Shown here: positions 1 through 7,600 of the stretch, in pieces
Layout: each line of letters opens with the position of its first letter
Numbering within the stretch: the stretch's first letter is position 1
NCBI GenBank assembly: GCA_030620005.1
Contig: JAUXAJ010000123.1
Span: 1-13,404 of the forward strand
Source of the DNA: Promethearchaeota archaeon
GTDB taxonomy: Archaea > Asgardarchaeota > Lokiarchaeia > Sigynarchaeales > SOKP01
Direction: 5' to 3'
Length of the DNA stretch: 13,404 nt
Position numbers and translations under genes: made by a program
The notes under the pieces: model-generated
The model's database searches: none
Seen by the model: only the letters and a program-made list of their open reading frames with translations
Told to the model about the DNA's origin: nothing

Positions 1-153
1 AGGCTTCTCGTGTTCTAACTCGTTAAATCCATCATGCGTGAGAGAACCAATATGAGCGCACACGATCCATGGAGTTGATTTTGAATTACGCTTTCTAGGA
101 CCGGAAAAAAAATTTATCCGAATTTTCTCATCTAAATCGAAGTATACCGCCAT
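1..153 (-). CDS. Unrecognised protein, N-terminal 51 codons only (runs off the window)
   Basis: An open frame reads leftwards from an ATG at 153-151 to the window edge without a stop, giving MAVYFDLDEK then IRINFFSGPR and 31 further residues. The start is supported by an AT-rich TATA-like stretch near 180-190 (atattaatta on the minus strand), about 26 bases before a transcription start a few bases upstream of the ATG, as for other genes here. The peptide is mixed in composition, with no signal peptide or membrane segment. I do not recognise the family, and 51 residues are too few to guess a role. The open frame, the start context and the balanced composition make it more likely real than not. 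Confidence 0.5.
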   Translation of the reverse strand, partial: MAVYFDLDEKIRINFFSGPRKRNSKSTPWIVCAHIGSLTHDGFNELEHEKP

Positions 154-327
154 TTTATTCTACCAATTCTTAACTTCTAATTAATATTGGGGAGAGCTTC
201 TATTTTAATGTTTTCCCCGAATCTGGGACGCCTTACTGCCCAAAGAATGATAGTTTGAGAAACAAAAATGTAATAGATCCAAAGGTTTAAATGATATCAA
301 TCTAAATTTTTACAAAATAAGTAAAAG

Positions 328-357
328 AAAAAAAATTGGATTATCACCTAAAAGGTG
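328..357 (-). terminator. Hairpin plus U-run at the end of the tandem-HTH gene
   Basis: The plus-strand sequence cacctaaaaggtg (345-357) is a 5-bp inverted repeat around three bases and overlaps the stop codon of the minus-strand gene. On the minus strand it is followed a few bases later by eight consecutive T (328-335). A weak hairpin plus T-run suits termination of the minus-strand transcript; archaea can terminate on T-runs alone. Confidence 0.4.
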
Positions 358-916
358 TTAATGCCAGATTTTTTTTATTTCCTATTTTACGTTTTAATTT
401 ATCCTTTACGGATAAATAGTTAGCATCTATTTCCCATTCTTCCATAAGTGTTTCGAGAGTCTTGTATCCTGTCTTTAAGTTCTTTGATGTTTTATCTTTA
501 CCAAAACTTTCGATCATTTCTATAAGTTTTTCTTTAGTCTTTATTTTATTTTTTAATTGTTCCAAGGCAGATATTCGTTTTGCTACGACATTCCATTCAT
601 TACATAAATCTTTCATTGTTTTATAAGACACATTCATTTTCTTATATAGTTTAACTATACCAAACTCTTCGATTAATTTCTTTAAGTTTGCTTTATTTTT
701 TATTTTTTCTTTCAATAATTCCATGGCACAGAGTTGTTCATTAAAAGATTTTCTCTTCCTATTTAAGCTATCGGAATAACTGTTCATCATTCTATTAAGT
801 AATTTTGGACCTAATGCTAAATCGTATATAGGTTTGGTTCTAGATATGTGTTTTGTTTTTATTTTGATATCCGTGGCCACACTTCTAGGTTTACTTGGTC
901 TTAAATCTGCCTTCAA
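344..916 (-). CDS. Tandem helix-turn-helix-like repeat protein, 190 aa
   Basis: A basic, highly charged 190-residue protein, starting at ATG 916-914. After an N-terminal segment of about 60 residues it holds two near-copies of a 53-residue unit (about residues 65-117 and 118-170). A third copy is cut off after about 14 residues (171-184) and ends in an unrelated ALTPFR. Equivalent leucines fall at L68, L121 and L174, and equivalent isoleucines at I72, I125 and I178, so the period is exact. Within each unit a helix (LKKLIEEFG in copy 1) is followed by KKMNVSYKTMKDLCNEW, which has the spacing of a DNA-binding helix-turn-helix (VSYKT as turn and recognition-helix start, then a conserved Trp). 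DNA binding is inference. No nuclease or transposase motif is visible. The truncated third unit suggests loss of the C-terminus. Confidence 0.65.
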   Translation of the reverse strand: MKADLRPSKPRSVATDIKIKTKHISRTKPIYDLALGPKLLNRMMNSYSDSLNRKRKSFNEQLCAMELLKEKIKNKANLKKLIEEFGIVKLYKKMNVSYKTMKDLCNEWNVVAKRISALEQLKNKIKTKEKLIEMIESFGKDKTSKNLKTGYKTLETLMEEWEIDANYLSVKDKLKRKIGNKKNLALTPFR

Positions 917-1106
917 AGCATAAGATTCTTTAATTTGGGAAAGAAGATCAAGATTTGTAGGACATTAGTCCTAGAAATGAATTCAGACTAAAATCAAAAG
1001 GAGTTCATTAATATTTTCTAAAGCTTTGATATAAATAACATGATCTTAATTATCAATAAGAATTGTTCCATTTGATATCATTTGTTATTATTAATGAAGT
1101 CATCAT

Positions 1107-1325
1107 TTATTCCATGCAAGTAATCGTGGTTTTTCCTCCAGGTTTTTTCTCTAGTTCTTTATAAGAAACTCTTAGGAGGCTGTCTACAAAAAACGTGGAT
1201 AATTTCTTGCAACGGTTGCAAATTATGTATACAGGAGCGGGATAACGACTTGCGTCAATATCTTCCATCTCTATTTTAAATACAATTTTCTCATTACAAT
1301 GTGGACAATAATTATATTTCAACAT
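1107..1325 (-). CDS. Small zinc-ribbon protein, 72 aa
   Basis: A 72-residue protein with two CxxC knuckles, CPHC (residues 7-10) and CNRC (36-39), separated by 25 residues: the usual layout of a zinc ribbon binding one Zn by four cysteines. The ATG at 1325-1323 lies about 16 bases downstream of a predicted transcription start set by a TATA-like box (ttataaatt on the minus strand, 1363-1371). The C-terminal third is basic and lysine-rich with no further motif. It stands alone and divergent from the C25 peptidase gene, sharing a 123-base promoter region. Such mini zinc ribbons are common in archaea and bind nucleic acid or protein partners; which applies here cannot be told. Confidence 0.75.
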   Translation of the reverse strand: MLKYNYCPHCNEKIVFKIEMEDIDASRYPAPVYIICNRCKKLSTFFVDSLLRVSYKELEKKPGGKTTITCME

Positions 1326-1355
1326 TTTTTTAGCAGCTCTTTCATAGAAGCTAAA

Positions 1356-1374
1356 TTCTTATAATTTATAAGAA
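1356..1374. promoter_or_regulatory. Perfect 9-bp palindrome over the zinc-ribbon TATA box
   Basis: ttcttataa and ttataagaa (1356-1364 and 1366-1374) are exact inverted copies around one base. The palindrome contains the TATA-like box of the minus-strand zinc-ribbon gene. The half-site ttataagaaat recurs in direct orientation at 1412-1422, where it forms the TATA box of the C25 gene. It may be an operator controlling both divergent promoters, or simply two TATA boxes of the same sequence. Confidence 0.4.
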
Positions 1375-1408
1375 ATAATATTTTTTTTAATTAATTTCTC
1401 TCAGAGTA

Positions 1409-1420
1409 AATTTATAAGAA
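1409..1420 (+). promoter_or_regulatory. TATA-like box of the C25 peptidase gene
   Basis: aatttataagaa, centred near 1415, predicts transcription from about 1441, eight bases before the ATG at 1449. This matches the short-leader pattern of other genes in the window. Confidence 0.5.
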
Positions 1421-1448
1421 ATTTAATTTTTTGTATAATTGATATTAC

Positions 1449-3614
1449 ATGAATAATAGGTTGATATCTAAAAAAATTTTCTTTGTTACATTTTTATTAC
1501 TGACATTATTGCCTGTTGTTGGTTTTTGTATTAACCAAGACCCCCTTAAACTAGAAATTTCTAAAGATTCAAAAAGTATTGAATTGTTTGCGAAACCTCC
1601 AAATGTTGATTTATCGCTACTACCTGCTATAAACTACGATTCGCTGTACGAGATTTGGTACGATCCAAAAATAGAAATGCTAATCATAACGCCCGACAAC
1701 GATAATTTTACAAAAGCAGTCACGCCGTTAAAAGATTGGAAAAATCAAAAAGGTGTAAAGACAATAATTTTAAGCAATTTCTCAAAATACGAAGGCAAGG
1801 ACAACGCAGAAAAGATTAGAAACATGATCATATCTTTTTACGAGAGAGAAAATATTCAATGGGTTCTTCTGGTGGGAGATATTGAGAGCAATCTAATTCC
1901 TATTAGATATGTCTACAACCCCGACGTGGTAGAGGTTCAAGGAGAAAGCGAACATTCGAATTGGGATGATTATTATAAACCTACTGATTATTATTACGCC
2001 GATTTAACGGGCACATGGGACGAAAATGAAAACGACAAGTGGGGAGAATCATCCGTAAAAACTGGAAGTGTTGACGAGATATCTTGGACACCAGATGTTT
2101 ATGTGGGACGATTTCCTGCAAGTAACGCAACCGAACTCGAAGTAATGGTAAATAAAACTTTGAAATATGAGACTAATCCAAATTTAGGTGATTGGATGGG
2201 TAGAATGTTATTAGCTGGAGCAGTCTCAACTCATGCACCTCCCGAAGATGAAGCTAGATTAACTCAATATATATGGAAATATCAAGCTATTAACGAAATG
2301 AATTTTACTCATTTACATAAAACTACATCAAGCTTTACTCCCGAAGAACCCCCATCACCTAATCAGCAAGGAGCTCTTACGCAAGATAATTTTCGAACAC
2401 ATTTTAATCTTGGTTATTCTACAATAATTTTTGCTGGTCATGGAGAACCTGAAAATTTTCGAGATGTTGACTACGCTGTGTACTCCGTCTCGGATGCCAT
2501 TTCAAGTATTAATAATAATATGCCTTCTTTGATTTATGCTGACGCTTGCACTACATCTTCGTATGATAAAGGTGATATTAGTATTGGAGAAGTCTTGATA
2601 AAAAAGAACGATTCGGGTGCTATTGGTTATATTGGTGGTTTAAGAGTGAATTGGTATTTTGAAGAAGATACTAATCTTGAAATGCTTAATCGAGGAAACA
2701 TAAAATTATTTTGGGAAGAATTTTTCATTAATAATAATTACCAGCAAGGCAAGGCATTATATGAGTCAAAGATTTCTTACATGGATAGTGACTATTTTAA
2801 AAGGGGAGAAGCTTCAATGGATCACGAATGGGAGCGAAAAAATGTTTTAACTTATAACCTATTAGGTGATCCCGAAGTAGATATTTATACAAATAAGCCT
2901 GTAAATATCTCCAATCCCTTTACCGGAAAAATATACGAAGGACAATTGTTATCAGTTATGATTAGAGATACTCAAGGTGAAATTGTTCCACGTGCGAGAA
3001 TCCATTTAAAAGGCTCTGGGGGAAAATATTTTACGACCTATGCAGATGAATATGGAATGGCGACATTTCGCCTACTTCCTTTGGAGAATGAGAGATATCA
3101 GGCGACAATTACGGGACATAATGTAGTTCCATCATGTTTTAGCTTTAAAACCCTTGCTGACGAGGTTTATCCTGAACTTGTTTCCTTGAATTGTACACCA
3201 CAAGAGCCTACGGTTTCTGATAACATTTATTTCGAATTAGAAGCTTTAGATACGTATTCTGGACTGGAAAGTGCTTTTTTCTTAATATCTAACGATAATT
3301 TTAAAAACTATACATTTTACAGATTGTTAAATAATTCACAAATAAATGGGAACATTTTTAATCAATCAATAAACAAGTTAGACCCGGGAGTTTATTCGTT
3401 TGTCGTTGTAGCAAGAGATTTCGCTAACAATATGAAGATATTTTACGAAGAAAACTTCGTTATAATCATTCCAACGCCCCTTACAAGTTACATGCTTTTG
3501 TTTGCGCCTATTTTATTGTTAGGGCTTATTAGCGTTTCTGCTTTTATCGTTTGCTCCGGAATTAAGAAATATTCAAAAATTTTAGAGATTTTGCAAGAAA
3601 AAGCATTTCCTTAA
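1449..3614 (+). CDS. Gingipain-type C25 family cysteine peptidase, membrane-anchored, 721 aa
   Basis: Predicted extracellular cysteine protease. Residues 1-27 form a signal peptide (KK, then a hydrophobic core ending VVGFC). About residues 75-120 hold the C25 N-terminal pattern (MLIITPDNDN, then LKDWKNQKGVKT). LLVGD follows near residue 140, and VGRFP near 219 after a DYYYADLTGTWD stretch. The catalytic pair is present: His331 in FAGHGE and Cys367 in DACTTSS, 36 residues apart, close to the spacing in gingipains. LLGDPEVDIYT marks the end of the catalytic part. Two beta-rich segments follow (about 490-570, carboxypeptidase-regulatory-like; 585-675, Ig-like). A transmembrane helix at about 680-703 with a short basic tail anchors the protein, so the protease should face outwards. 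It is divergent from the zinc-ribbon gene and convergent with the next gene. Substrate unknown: a role in nutrition, surface-protein processing or attack on neighbours are all possible. Confidence 0.9.
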   Translation: MNNRLISKKIFFVTFLLLTLLPVVGFCINQDPLKLEISKDSKSIELFAKPPNVDLSLLPAINYDSLYEIWYDPKIEMLIITPDNDNFTKAVTPLKDWKNQKGVKTIILSNFSKYEGKDNAEKIRNMIISFYERENIQWVLLVGDIESNLIPIRYVYNPDVVEVQGESEHSNWDDYYKPTDYYYADLTGTWDENENDKWGESSVKTGSVDEISWTPDVYVGRFPASNATELEVMVNKTLKYETNPNLGDWMGRMLLAGAVSTHAPPEDEARLTQYIWKYQAINEMNFTHLHKTTSSFTPEEPPSPNQQGALTQDNFRTHFNLGYSTIIFAGHGEPENFRDVDYAVYSVSDAISSINNNMPSLIYADACTTSSYDKGDISIGEVLIKKNDSGAIGYIGGLRVNWYFEEDTNLEMLNRGNIKLFWEEFFINNNYQQGKALYESKISYMDSDYFKRGEASMDHEWERKNVLTYNLLGDPEVDIYTNKPVNISNPFTGKIYEGQLLSVMIRDTQGEIVPRARIHLKGSGGKYFTTYADEYGMATFRLLPLENERYQATITGHNVVPSCFSFKTLADEVYPELVSLNCTPQEPTVSDNIYFELEALDTYSGLESAFFLISNDNFKNYTFYRLLNNSQINGNIFNQSINKLDPGVYSFVVVARDFANNMKIFYEENFVIIIPTPLTSYMLLFAPILLLGLISVSAFIVCSGIKKYSKILEILQEKAFP

Positions 3615-4183
3615 ATTAATTTATCCTCTTGATTTTCTTCTTTCGACTCTTCTCTCTTAAGATCAAAAAGATATAATATAGATCTTATCGTAGAAACCGT
3701 TCCCTTGCAAATTAATGCTAACGCTACGAAAAAAACCATGAATAGGTCGTTAAATACAAATAAGAAGAGTAATATAAAAACGCCTGCTCCCGTTAACGTG
3801 ATGACATTAGAGAGCTCACCTAAAATAATCCTCCATATTTTGGAGTTTTTCACGTGTGTTTTCAATTCCCTTTGATACCCTTCTTCAGACACTTCCTTAA
3901 CATACCACGACCCTTCCATGTTATTAGCAAAAAGAAAAAGACTCCAGAAAAAAATGAAAAAAGACAGGTAAAAATCTAAAGCGCCTAAAACCACAATAGG
4001 TATCTGTAGTAGAAGCATTCCCTTCCACCCAATTTTTCGGGCTAACTTATTTGTTTCTAGTTTTAACTCCTTTGAAACATATCGAGTACTAAGAATATCA
4101 AGAGACCTACCAAGTATGACTATTAACGCGTTTATTGCGTGTTGATACCACTCAACATCGCGCACTATTAATTGAAACAACAT
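3611..4183 (-). CDS. Multi-pass membrane protein of unknown function (DUF5658-like)
   Basis: An integral membrane protein with about five hydrophobic helices; counted from the upstream GTG at 4195 they lie near 21-38, 58-73, 75-92, 128-148 and 150-166. The C-terminus is acidic and polar. Between the first two helices are RSLDILSTRYV and LETNKLAR, resembling the D..ST and ExN motifs of DUF5658-type membrane proteins; this is from memory and tentative. I prefer ATG 4183, because a ggag lies upstream of it; GTG 4195 (four residues longer) is the alternative. The stop codon overlaps the end of the convergent C25 gene by four bases, so each gene's 3' end is antisense to the other's. No catalytic motif is visible. 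Confidence 0.7.
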   Translation of the reverse strand: MLFQLIVRDVEWYQHAINALIVILGRSLDILSTRYVSKELKLETNKLARKIGWKGMLLLQIPIVVLGALDFYLSFFIFFWSLFLFANNMEGSWYVKEVSEEGYQRELKTHVKNSKIWRIILGELSNVITLTGAGVFILLFLFVFNDLFMVFFVALALICKGTVSTIRSILYLFDLKREESKEENQEDKLI

Positions 4184-4268
4184 GTATGATAGCACTCCAA
4201 AAAGGATTGCTTTTAAACTTACCGTTTTTAGAATGAAAAAATTTAATTAAGAGCCTTTATTATTTCTA

Positions 4269-4321
4269 CTTATAAAACCATATAAGTCGGTATTTTCTTT
4301 GAAATGGCCACACTTATAAAA
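4269..4321 (+). promoter_or_regulatory. Candidate TATA boxes upstream of 5S rRNA
   Basis: Two boxes, ttataaaac (4270-4278) and ttataaaa (4314-4321), precede the 5S gene. The first predicts a start near 4300 and a leader of about 27 bases to be processed off. The second would start transcription inside the gene and is less likely. The word aaccatataa occurs just after the first box (4276-4285) and again at 4341-4350. Confidence 0.35.
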
Positions 4322-4326
4322 TGGTT

Positions 4327-4457
4327 TAGTTTGGTATTAATAACCATATAAACACGTAGCTTTTCGCTACAGCGCTGGAACCATCCGAACCCGGCAGTTA
4401 AACTTGTCTGCGTTGTTAATAGTACTGTAGTTGCGATCTATGGGAAATAACAAACTG
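4327..4457 (+). rRNA. rrf: 5S ribosomal RNA
   Basis: The conserved 5S core is visible: ccatccgaacccggcagtta (loop C with flanks), then agtactgtagttg and atgggaaat (the loop E / helix IV-V region). Helix I is closed by tagtttg (4327-4333) with caaactg (4451-4457). It continues past one mismatch as tatt with aata, about 11 pairs in all. Helix II pairs aacacgtag (4351-4359) with ctgcgttgtt (4409-4418) around one bulge, and helix III pairs ctgg with ccgg. The 131-base length is within the range for 5S. No 16S, 23S or tRNA is seen in the flanks, so the gene is unlinked here. The core and both long helices make this secure; the ends are set by pairing and may be off by a few bases. Confidence 0.9.
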
Positions 4458-4696
4458 TAAATTTTGTTAGAGAAAACTTACAAAAGCAAAAGCTTGCTTA
4501 CGGTCATGGTTTACGAGGATAATACCCGGTCACGCTGATTTATTTGGTTTACTTACCAATATTTCTTATCATATTAAAATTTTCAAAGTCAAACCCAGAA
4601 GTAAACCTTATCACTTCCATTATCGCAATGAAAACATTTTTTATGTAGAAAATCATAAAATATTTAACATCAAATGATTAACTAACCTCAATTCTC
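4458..4696. other. Non-coding stretch between 5S rRNA and the next gene
   Basis: No credible ORF. It holds a 6-bp hairpin, aagcaa/ttgctt, at 4484-4499, possibly a 5S terminator or processing signal. A locally G/C-rich segment follows (4500-4540) with short direct repeats: cggtca at 4501 and 4528, and ggtttac at 4508 and 4554. A TATA-like cataaaatat (4654-4663) serves the 4697 gene. Confidence 0.4.
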
Positions 4697-5194
4697 ATGT
4701 CACAAAGGATCTTACTATTTATCAAATCAATTTTAAAGTATTGGTTTTTACTTCTTGTTATTATTATTATTATAGTAGCGATTTATAATTTAGAAATAGC
4801 AACATGGATAACTGCTATCTCCATTACGATATTAGTTATCTCTTACATTTTAACTCATTTCTTCAAAAATAAACTCATCCGTTTCATGAAAAAATTCTAT
4901 AGGATCGAGGAAGAAACTGTTGCTCAAGATATAGGTTGTAATCTTGAAGAATTACAAGAGAAAATGTTCATTTTATCACAAAACCAAGAAAAAGAGCCTT
5001 GGTTAATTGTATTTTTGAACAAGAAATATATTTTTTATCATCCTGAAACGATTTTATATTTCAATGAACTATACGATAAAGGTTACGACGAAATTAAGAT
5101 GTTTGAAAAATTGAAAGAATACGACATCTTCGAGATATCTGAAATTAAAGCCATTAGAGAAACTCTAATTAAACTTAACAGGTTAGAAGAATAA
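4697..5194 (+). CDS. Two-helix membrane protein with a cytoplasmic alpha-helical tail, 165 aa
   Basis: Two transmembrane helices (about residues 15-32, very isoleucine-rich, and 37-56) are followed by a basic stretch, KNKLIRFMKKFYR. By the positive-inside rule this places the roughly 105-residue tail in the cytoplasm. The tail is charged and helical: the part from EEETVAQDIGCNLEELQEKM resembles a small winged-helix or helix-turn-helix unit, and it ends KAIRETLIKLNRLEE. I do not recognise the family. The ATG lies about 11 bases after the start predicted from a TATA-like box at 4654-4663, so the start is well placed. T-rich tracts after the stop (about 5209-5230) suit termination. A diverged copy of the last 15 codons lies at 10061-10105, so a paralogue once existed nearby. 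Confidence 0.75.
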   Translation: MSQRILLFIKSILKYWFLLLVIIIIIVAIYNLEIATWITAISITILVISYILTHFFKNKLIRFMKKFYRIEEETVAQDIGCNLEELQEKMFILSQNQEKEPWLIVFLNKKYIFYHPETILYFNELYDKGYDEIKMFEKLKEYDIFEISEIKAIRETLIKLNRLEE

Positions 5195-5394
5195 GAAAAT
5201 AAAAAAAATCTTTTCTTCCTTCTTATTTTTCGAGTTAAAATCATATAAAAATTTTTTAAAAAAAGGAACTATCGTTAACCAAAAGATATATAAGAAGTCA
5301 TAAACGCCTGAACCTTGTTTACTTTATCTCCGTTCTCAACTTTATCTGTAAATAATATTCTTTTTGCATTTCGTTTCTGTTGTTTTTTCCACAC

Positions 5395-5426
5395 CCTATT
5401 TTATTTTTGTAAAAAATTAAAATAGG
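5395..5426. terminator. Long A/T inverted repeat between convergent genes
   Basis: cctatttta (5395-5403) pairs with taaaatagg (5418-5426). After one T-T mismatch, four further A-T pairs close a 4-base loop, giving about 13 pairs. It lies between the convergent 3' ends of the 4697-5194 gene and the nuclease gene, 27 bases past the latter's stop. A role in separating the two transcripts is inferred. Confidence 0.45.
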
Positions 5427-5452
5427 ATAAAAAAAATGGTTTAAATTTAAAT

Positions 5453-7444
5453 TCATGAGATTACGGTTTTAAAATCGTTATATTTAGTAGTTTCAAGAAA
5501 AATATCATTTTCTTCGATCTTGTTTTCCATGTATTTTTTTACGTCTTCTATAACGTCCAGATAAAACGATATGCTCTCTTTTTTCGTGAACAAAGCACAC
5601 ATTATCTTGCAATTCAATTTTAGTTGTTCCTTTAACATCTTTGCATATGCTATCACTTGGGTTATTGATTTTACCATTTCTGAATAATTTTGCTTGAAAT
5701 CTGCTATTATTAATGTATTGCTCATTATTGCTAATAGGTCAATGTGTCCCGTGCAGTAATCATTATTTTTTAACTTCATCCATGTTGGCACTTCTAAAGC
5801 CAAAACACCATCTTTTGATTTGTCCTTCATTAGATGTATCAAGATGGAGTGATCCGTTTCCGAGCGATTTTGAATGGAATTACGTAAATTTTCTATGAAA
5901 TAATGATTTCTTGTTAGCTTAGAAGAAATTTCTAATTTTTTAATTAAATTGTTTTCTATATCTTTTGTCATCAATTTATGATTAAAATTTCCTTTTATTT
6001 TAAAATTAGAAGGTCTGATTTGTATTGTATTGAATAAATTTTCTGGAAAATTACCACACCATATGCTCGTCAAATGATGTTCTATTTTATTTCTAATTTG
6101 TATATTATTTGGAAAAATTTTTTTCACTCGATCTATTCTATACACAAATCTATATACTGTGTGTTGGTGGTAAAATTTCTTCGACCTTAACTGCAATATC
6201 TTATCTACAATATCACACGCGCTTTTTTTTTTTTCAACGGTTAAATTATTACTTGCTTCTACCATTTGTTTAAAATGCATCCATCTCATGTTGCTGACTT
6301 TAGCCCATTGAGCTAAGGAATCGTGTCTCTTGTAAAAAAACAACCTAATAAAATCTTTAATTTCCAATCCGAGTATTTTGAATAAATTCTCAATTGTTTT
6401 AATGTCCGTTTTATCAATTTTTTTCATCTGCATTTTCAATATTTTAAAGTTCCTAATTCGTAACCTTTTCATTTTGTAATTACAAGCAATCATGAAATCA
6501 TTTCGAACAAATTCAATTAATTTTTTTAAAGGCAATAATCTGATCTCACAAATTTGACAAATTTTTGTTGATGATAAAATTTGAGTAGTATTGTATAACA
6601 TATTTTTTATTAATACATATATTATAAATAATGCCATGAACTGAGGTAAAAAATACTTGTAACACCCGTTTCTATAAAGTTCTACTATGTTAAATCCGTT
6701 TTCTTTTAATGTCTCGCAAGTCTTTTTTGCTTTTCCTTTTATTAATTCTTTGTTTTCGTAATTCTTCCCAAATTTTGTTTGTTTAAATTTCTTGTAAGAA
6801 TATTTAAACTTTTGAATGTCTATATCCACGTCTAGCTTTTCTAGATACGACTTTAATTTATTCAAAAATGTTATTCCGTATTTAATTACTTTTTTGTCGT
6901 ACTTCTTTGCGTCAATTAGTATTGTTTTTCTTAAATCCTTTAAACATCTCCAATAACTACTGTACATTTCTGGTTCAATTTCCATAACTTGAATATTAAC
7001 ATCAAAATAAACATTCAATATGAGATAACATAACGCGCTAACAAAACAGTTAATAGTTCTTTGATGTAATATCGTGTTAATTTGCATTATTTGCTCTGTA
7101 AAAATTTTCTGGAACTCTTCGGTTTCCAACAAGTCAATTAAATCAGAATTCTGTTTTTTTAGTGTATTTTTTATAACTTCAAAACTTTTCATCATTTTCA
7201 ATTTATGTCTTATTAATTTATTAGTTTCGCTCATTGTTTTATCAATTGTTTTCCCTACTGCGTTATCAATTGTTTTTTTTATCTTAGCCGAGCCGTTTTT
7301 CTTAAATTTTGCGTCTAGAAAAAAATTAACTTTTTTAGGAATTTGATGTGTAGTCCACTTTTCTTTTTTCATTTCTTCCCAAGAACCAAAATTGCTTTCT
7401 TGTGGATTATTATTGCGTGAAAAGGATATATCAAAACTTTTCAC
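5453..7444 (-). CDS. Large protein with C-terminal PD-(D/E)XK nuclease domain, 663 aa
   Basis: The C-terminal 130 residues carry a full PD-(D/E)XK nuclease signature: Glu551 in ALEVPTW, Asp569 in GHIDLL, Asp582-Phe-Lys584 in IIADFKQ, and a following helix QVIAY (Gln596, Tyr600). This matches the core of Cas4/RecB-like and related DNA nucleases, so metal-dependent DNA cleavage is likely. The first 500 residues are lysine-rich, mostly helical and not recognised. They contain two hydrophobic stretches (near 131-150 and 255-275), a single CxxC (Cys296, Cys299), and a possible helix-turn-helix from SLAQWAKVSN. The start is GTG 7444; a TATA-like box (gttataaaaaa, 7460-7470, minus strand) predicts an almost leaderless message. 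The gene is divergent from the SQDCDI-motif gene. It is A/T-rich, with a 12-base A run in the coding strand at 6223-6234. A mobile-element, restriction or defence role is inference. Confidence 0.75.
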   Translation of the reverse strand: MKSFDISFSRNNNPQESNFGSWEEMKKEKWTTHQIPKKVNFFLDAKFKKNGSAKIKKTIDNAVGKTIDKTMSETNKLIRHKLKMMKSFEVIKNTLKKQNSDLIDLLETEEFQKIFTEQIMQINTILHQRTINCFVSALCYLILNVYFDVNIQVMEIEPEMYSSYWRCLKDLRKTILIDAKKYDKKVIKYGITFLNKLKSYLEKLDVDIDIQKFKYSYKKFKQTKFGKNYENKELIKGKAKKTCETLKENGFNIVELYRNGCYKYFLPQFMALFIIYVLIKNMLYNTTQILSSTKICQICEIRLLPLKKLIEFVRNDFMIACNYKMKRLRIRNFKILKMQMKKIDKTDIKTIENLFKILGLEIKDFIRLFFYKRHDSLAQWAKVSNMRWMHFKQMVEASNNLTVEKKKSACDIVDKILQLRSKKFYHQHTVYRFVYRIDRVKKIFPNNIQIRNKIEHHLTSIWCGNFPENLFNTIQIRPSNFKIKGNFNHKLMTKDIENNLIKKLEISSKLTRNHYFIENLRNSIQNRSETDHSILIHLMKDKSKDGVLALEVPTWMKLKNNDYCTGHIDLLAIMSNTLIIADFKQNYSEMVKSITQVIAYAKMLKEQLKLNCKIMCALFTKKESISFYLDVIEDVKKYMENKIEENDIFLETTKYNDFKTVIS

Positions 7445-7600
7445 GTCTCTTGACTGAGTTTTTTTATAACATTTAATATTATCATTATCAATATTGCAAA
7501 AAACAATATTATTGTTATTATTATTATTAGATTCTGTTTTTATTGTTGTGGGGTTTTCAAAATTTATATTTGAATTTAAATTATTTTTTTTCGTAATTTG
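7445..7600. promoter_or_regulatory. Shared divergent promoter region of the nuclease and SQDCDI genes
   Basis: It holds TATA-like boxes for both sides: gttataaaaaa on the minus strand (7460-7470) for the nuclease, and tttatattt (7563-7571) for the plus-strand gene. Between them lie short att/tta microsatellite runs (7505-7530) and repeated copies of caatatt. Sharing one control region suggests the two genes are co-regulated. Confidence 0.45.

Noticed and set aside
180..300. Possible remnant coding sequence in the gap 154-343
   Set aside because: No frame on either strand stays open with protein-like composition for more than about 15 codons.
959..972. aggac/gtcct hairpin in the gap 917-1106
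   Set aside because: Only five pairs, without a T-run or a position that suggests a role; likely chance.
7074..7346. Hydrophobic plus-strand frame inside the nuclease gene
   Set aside because: It is the complement of lysine/asparagine-rich coding sequence, which always reads as Phe/Leu/Ile-rich on the other strand.
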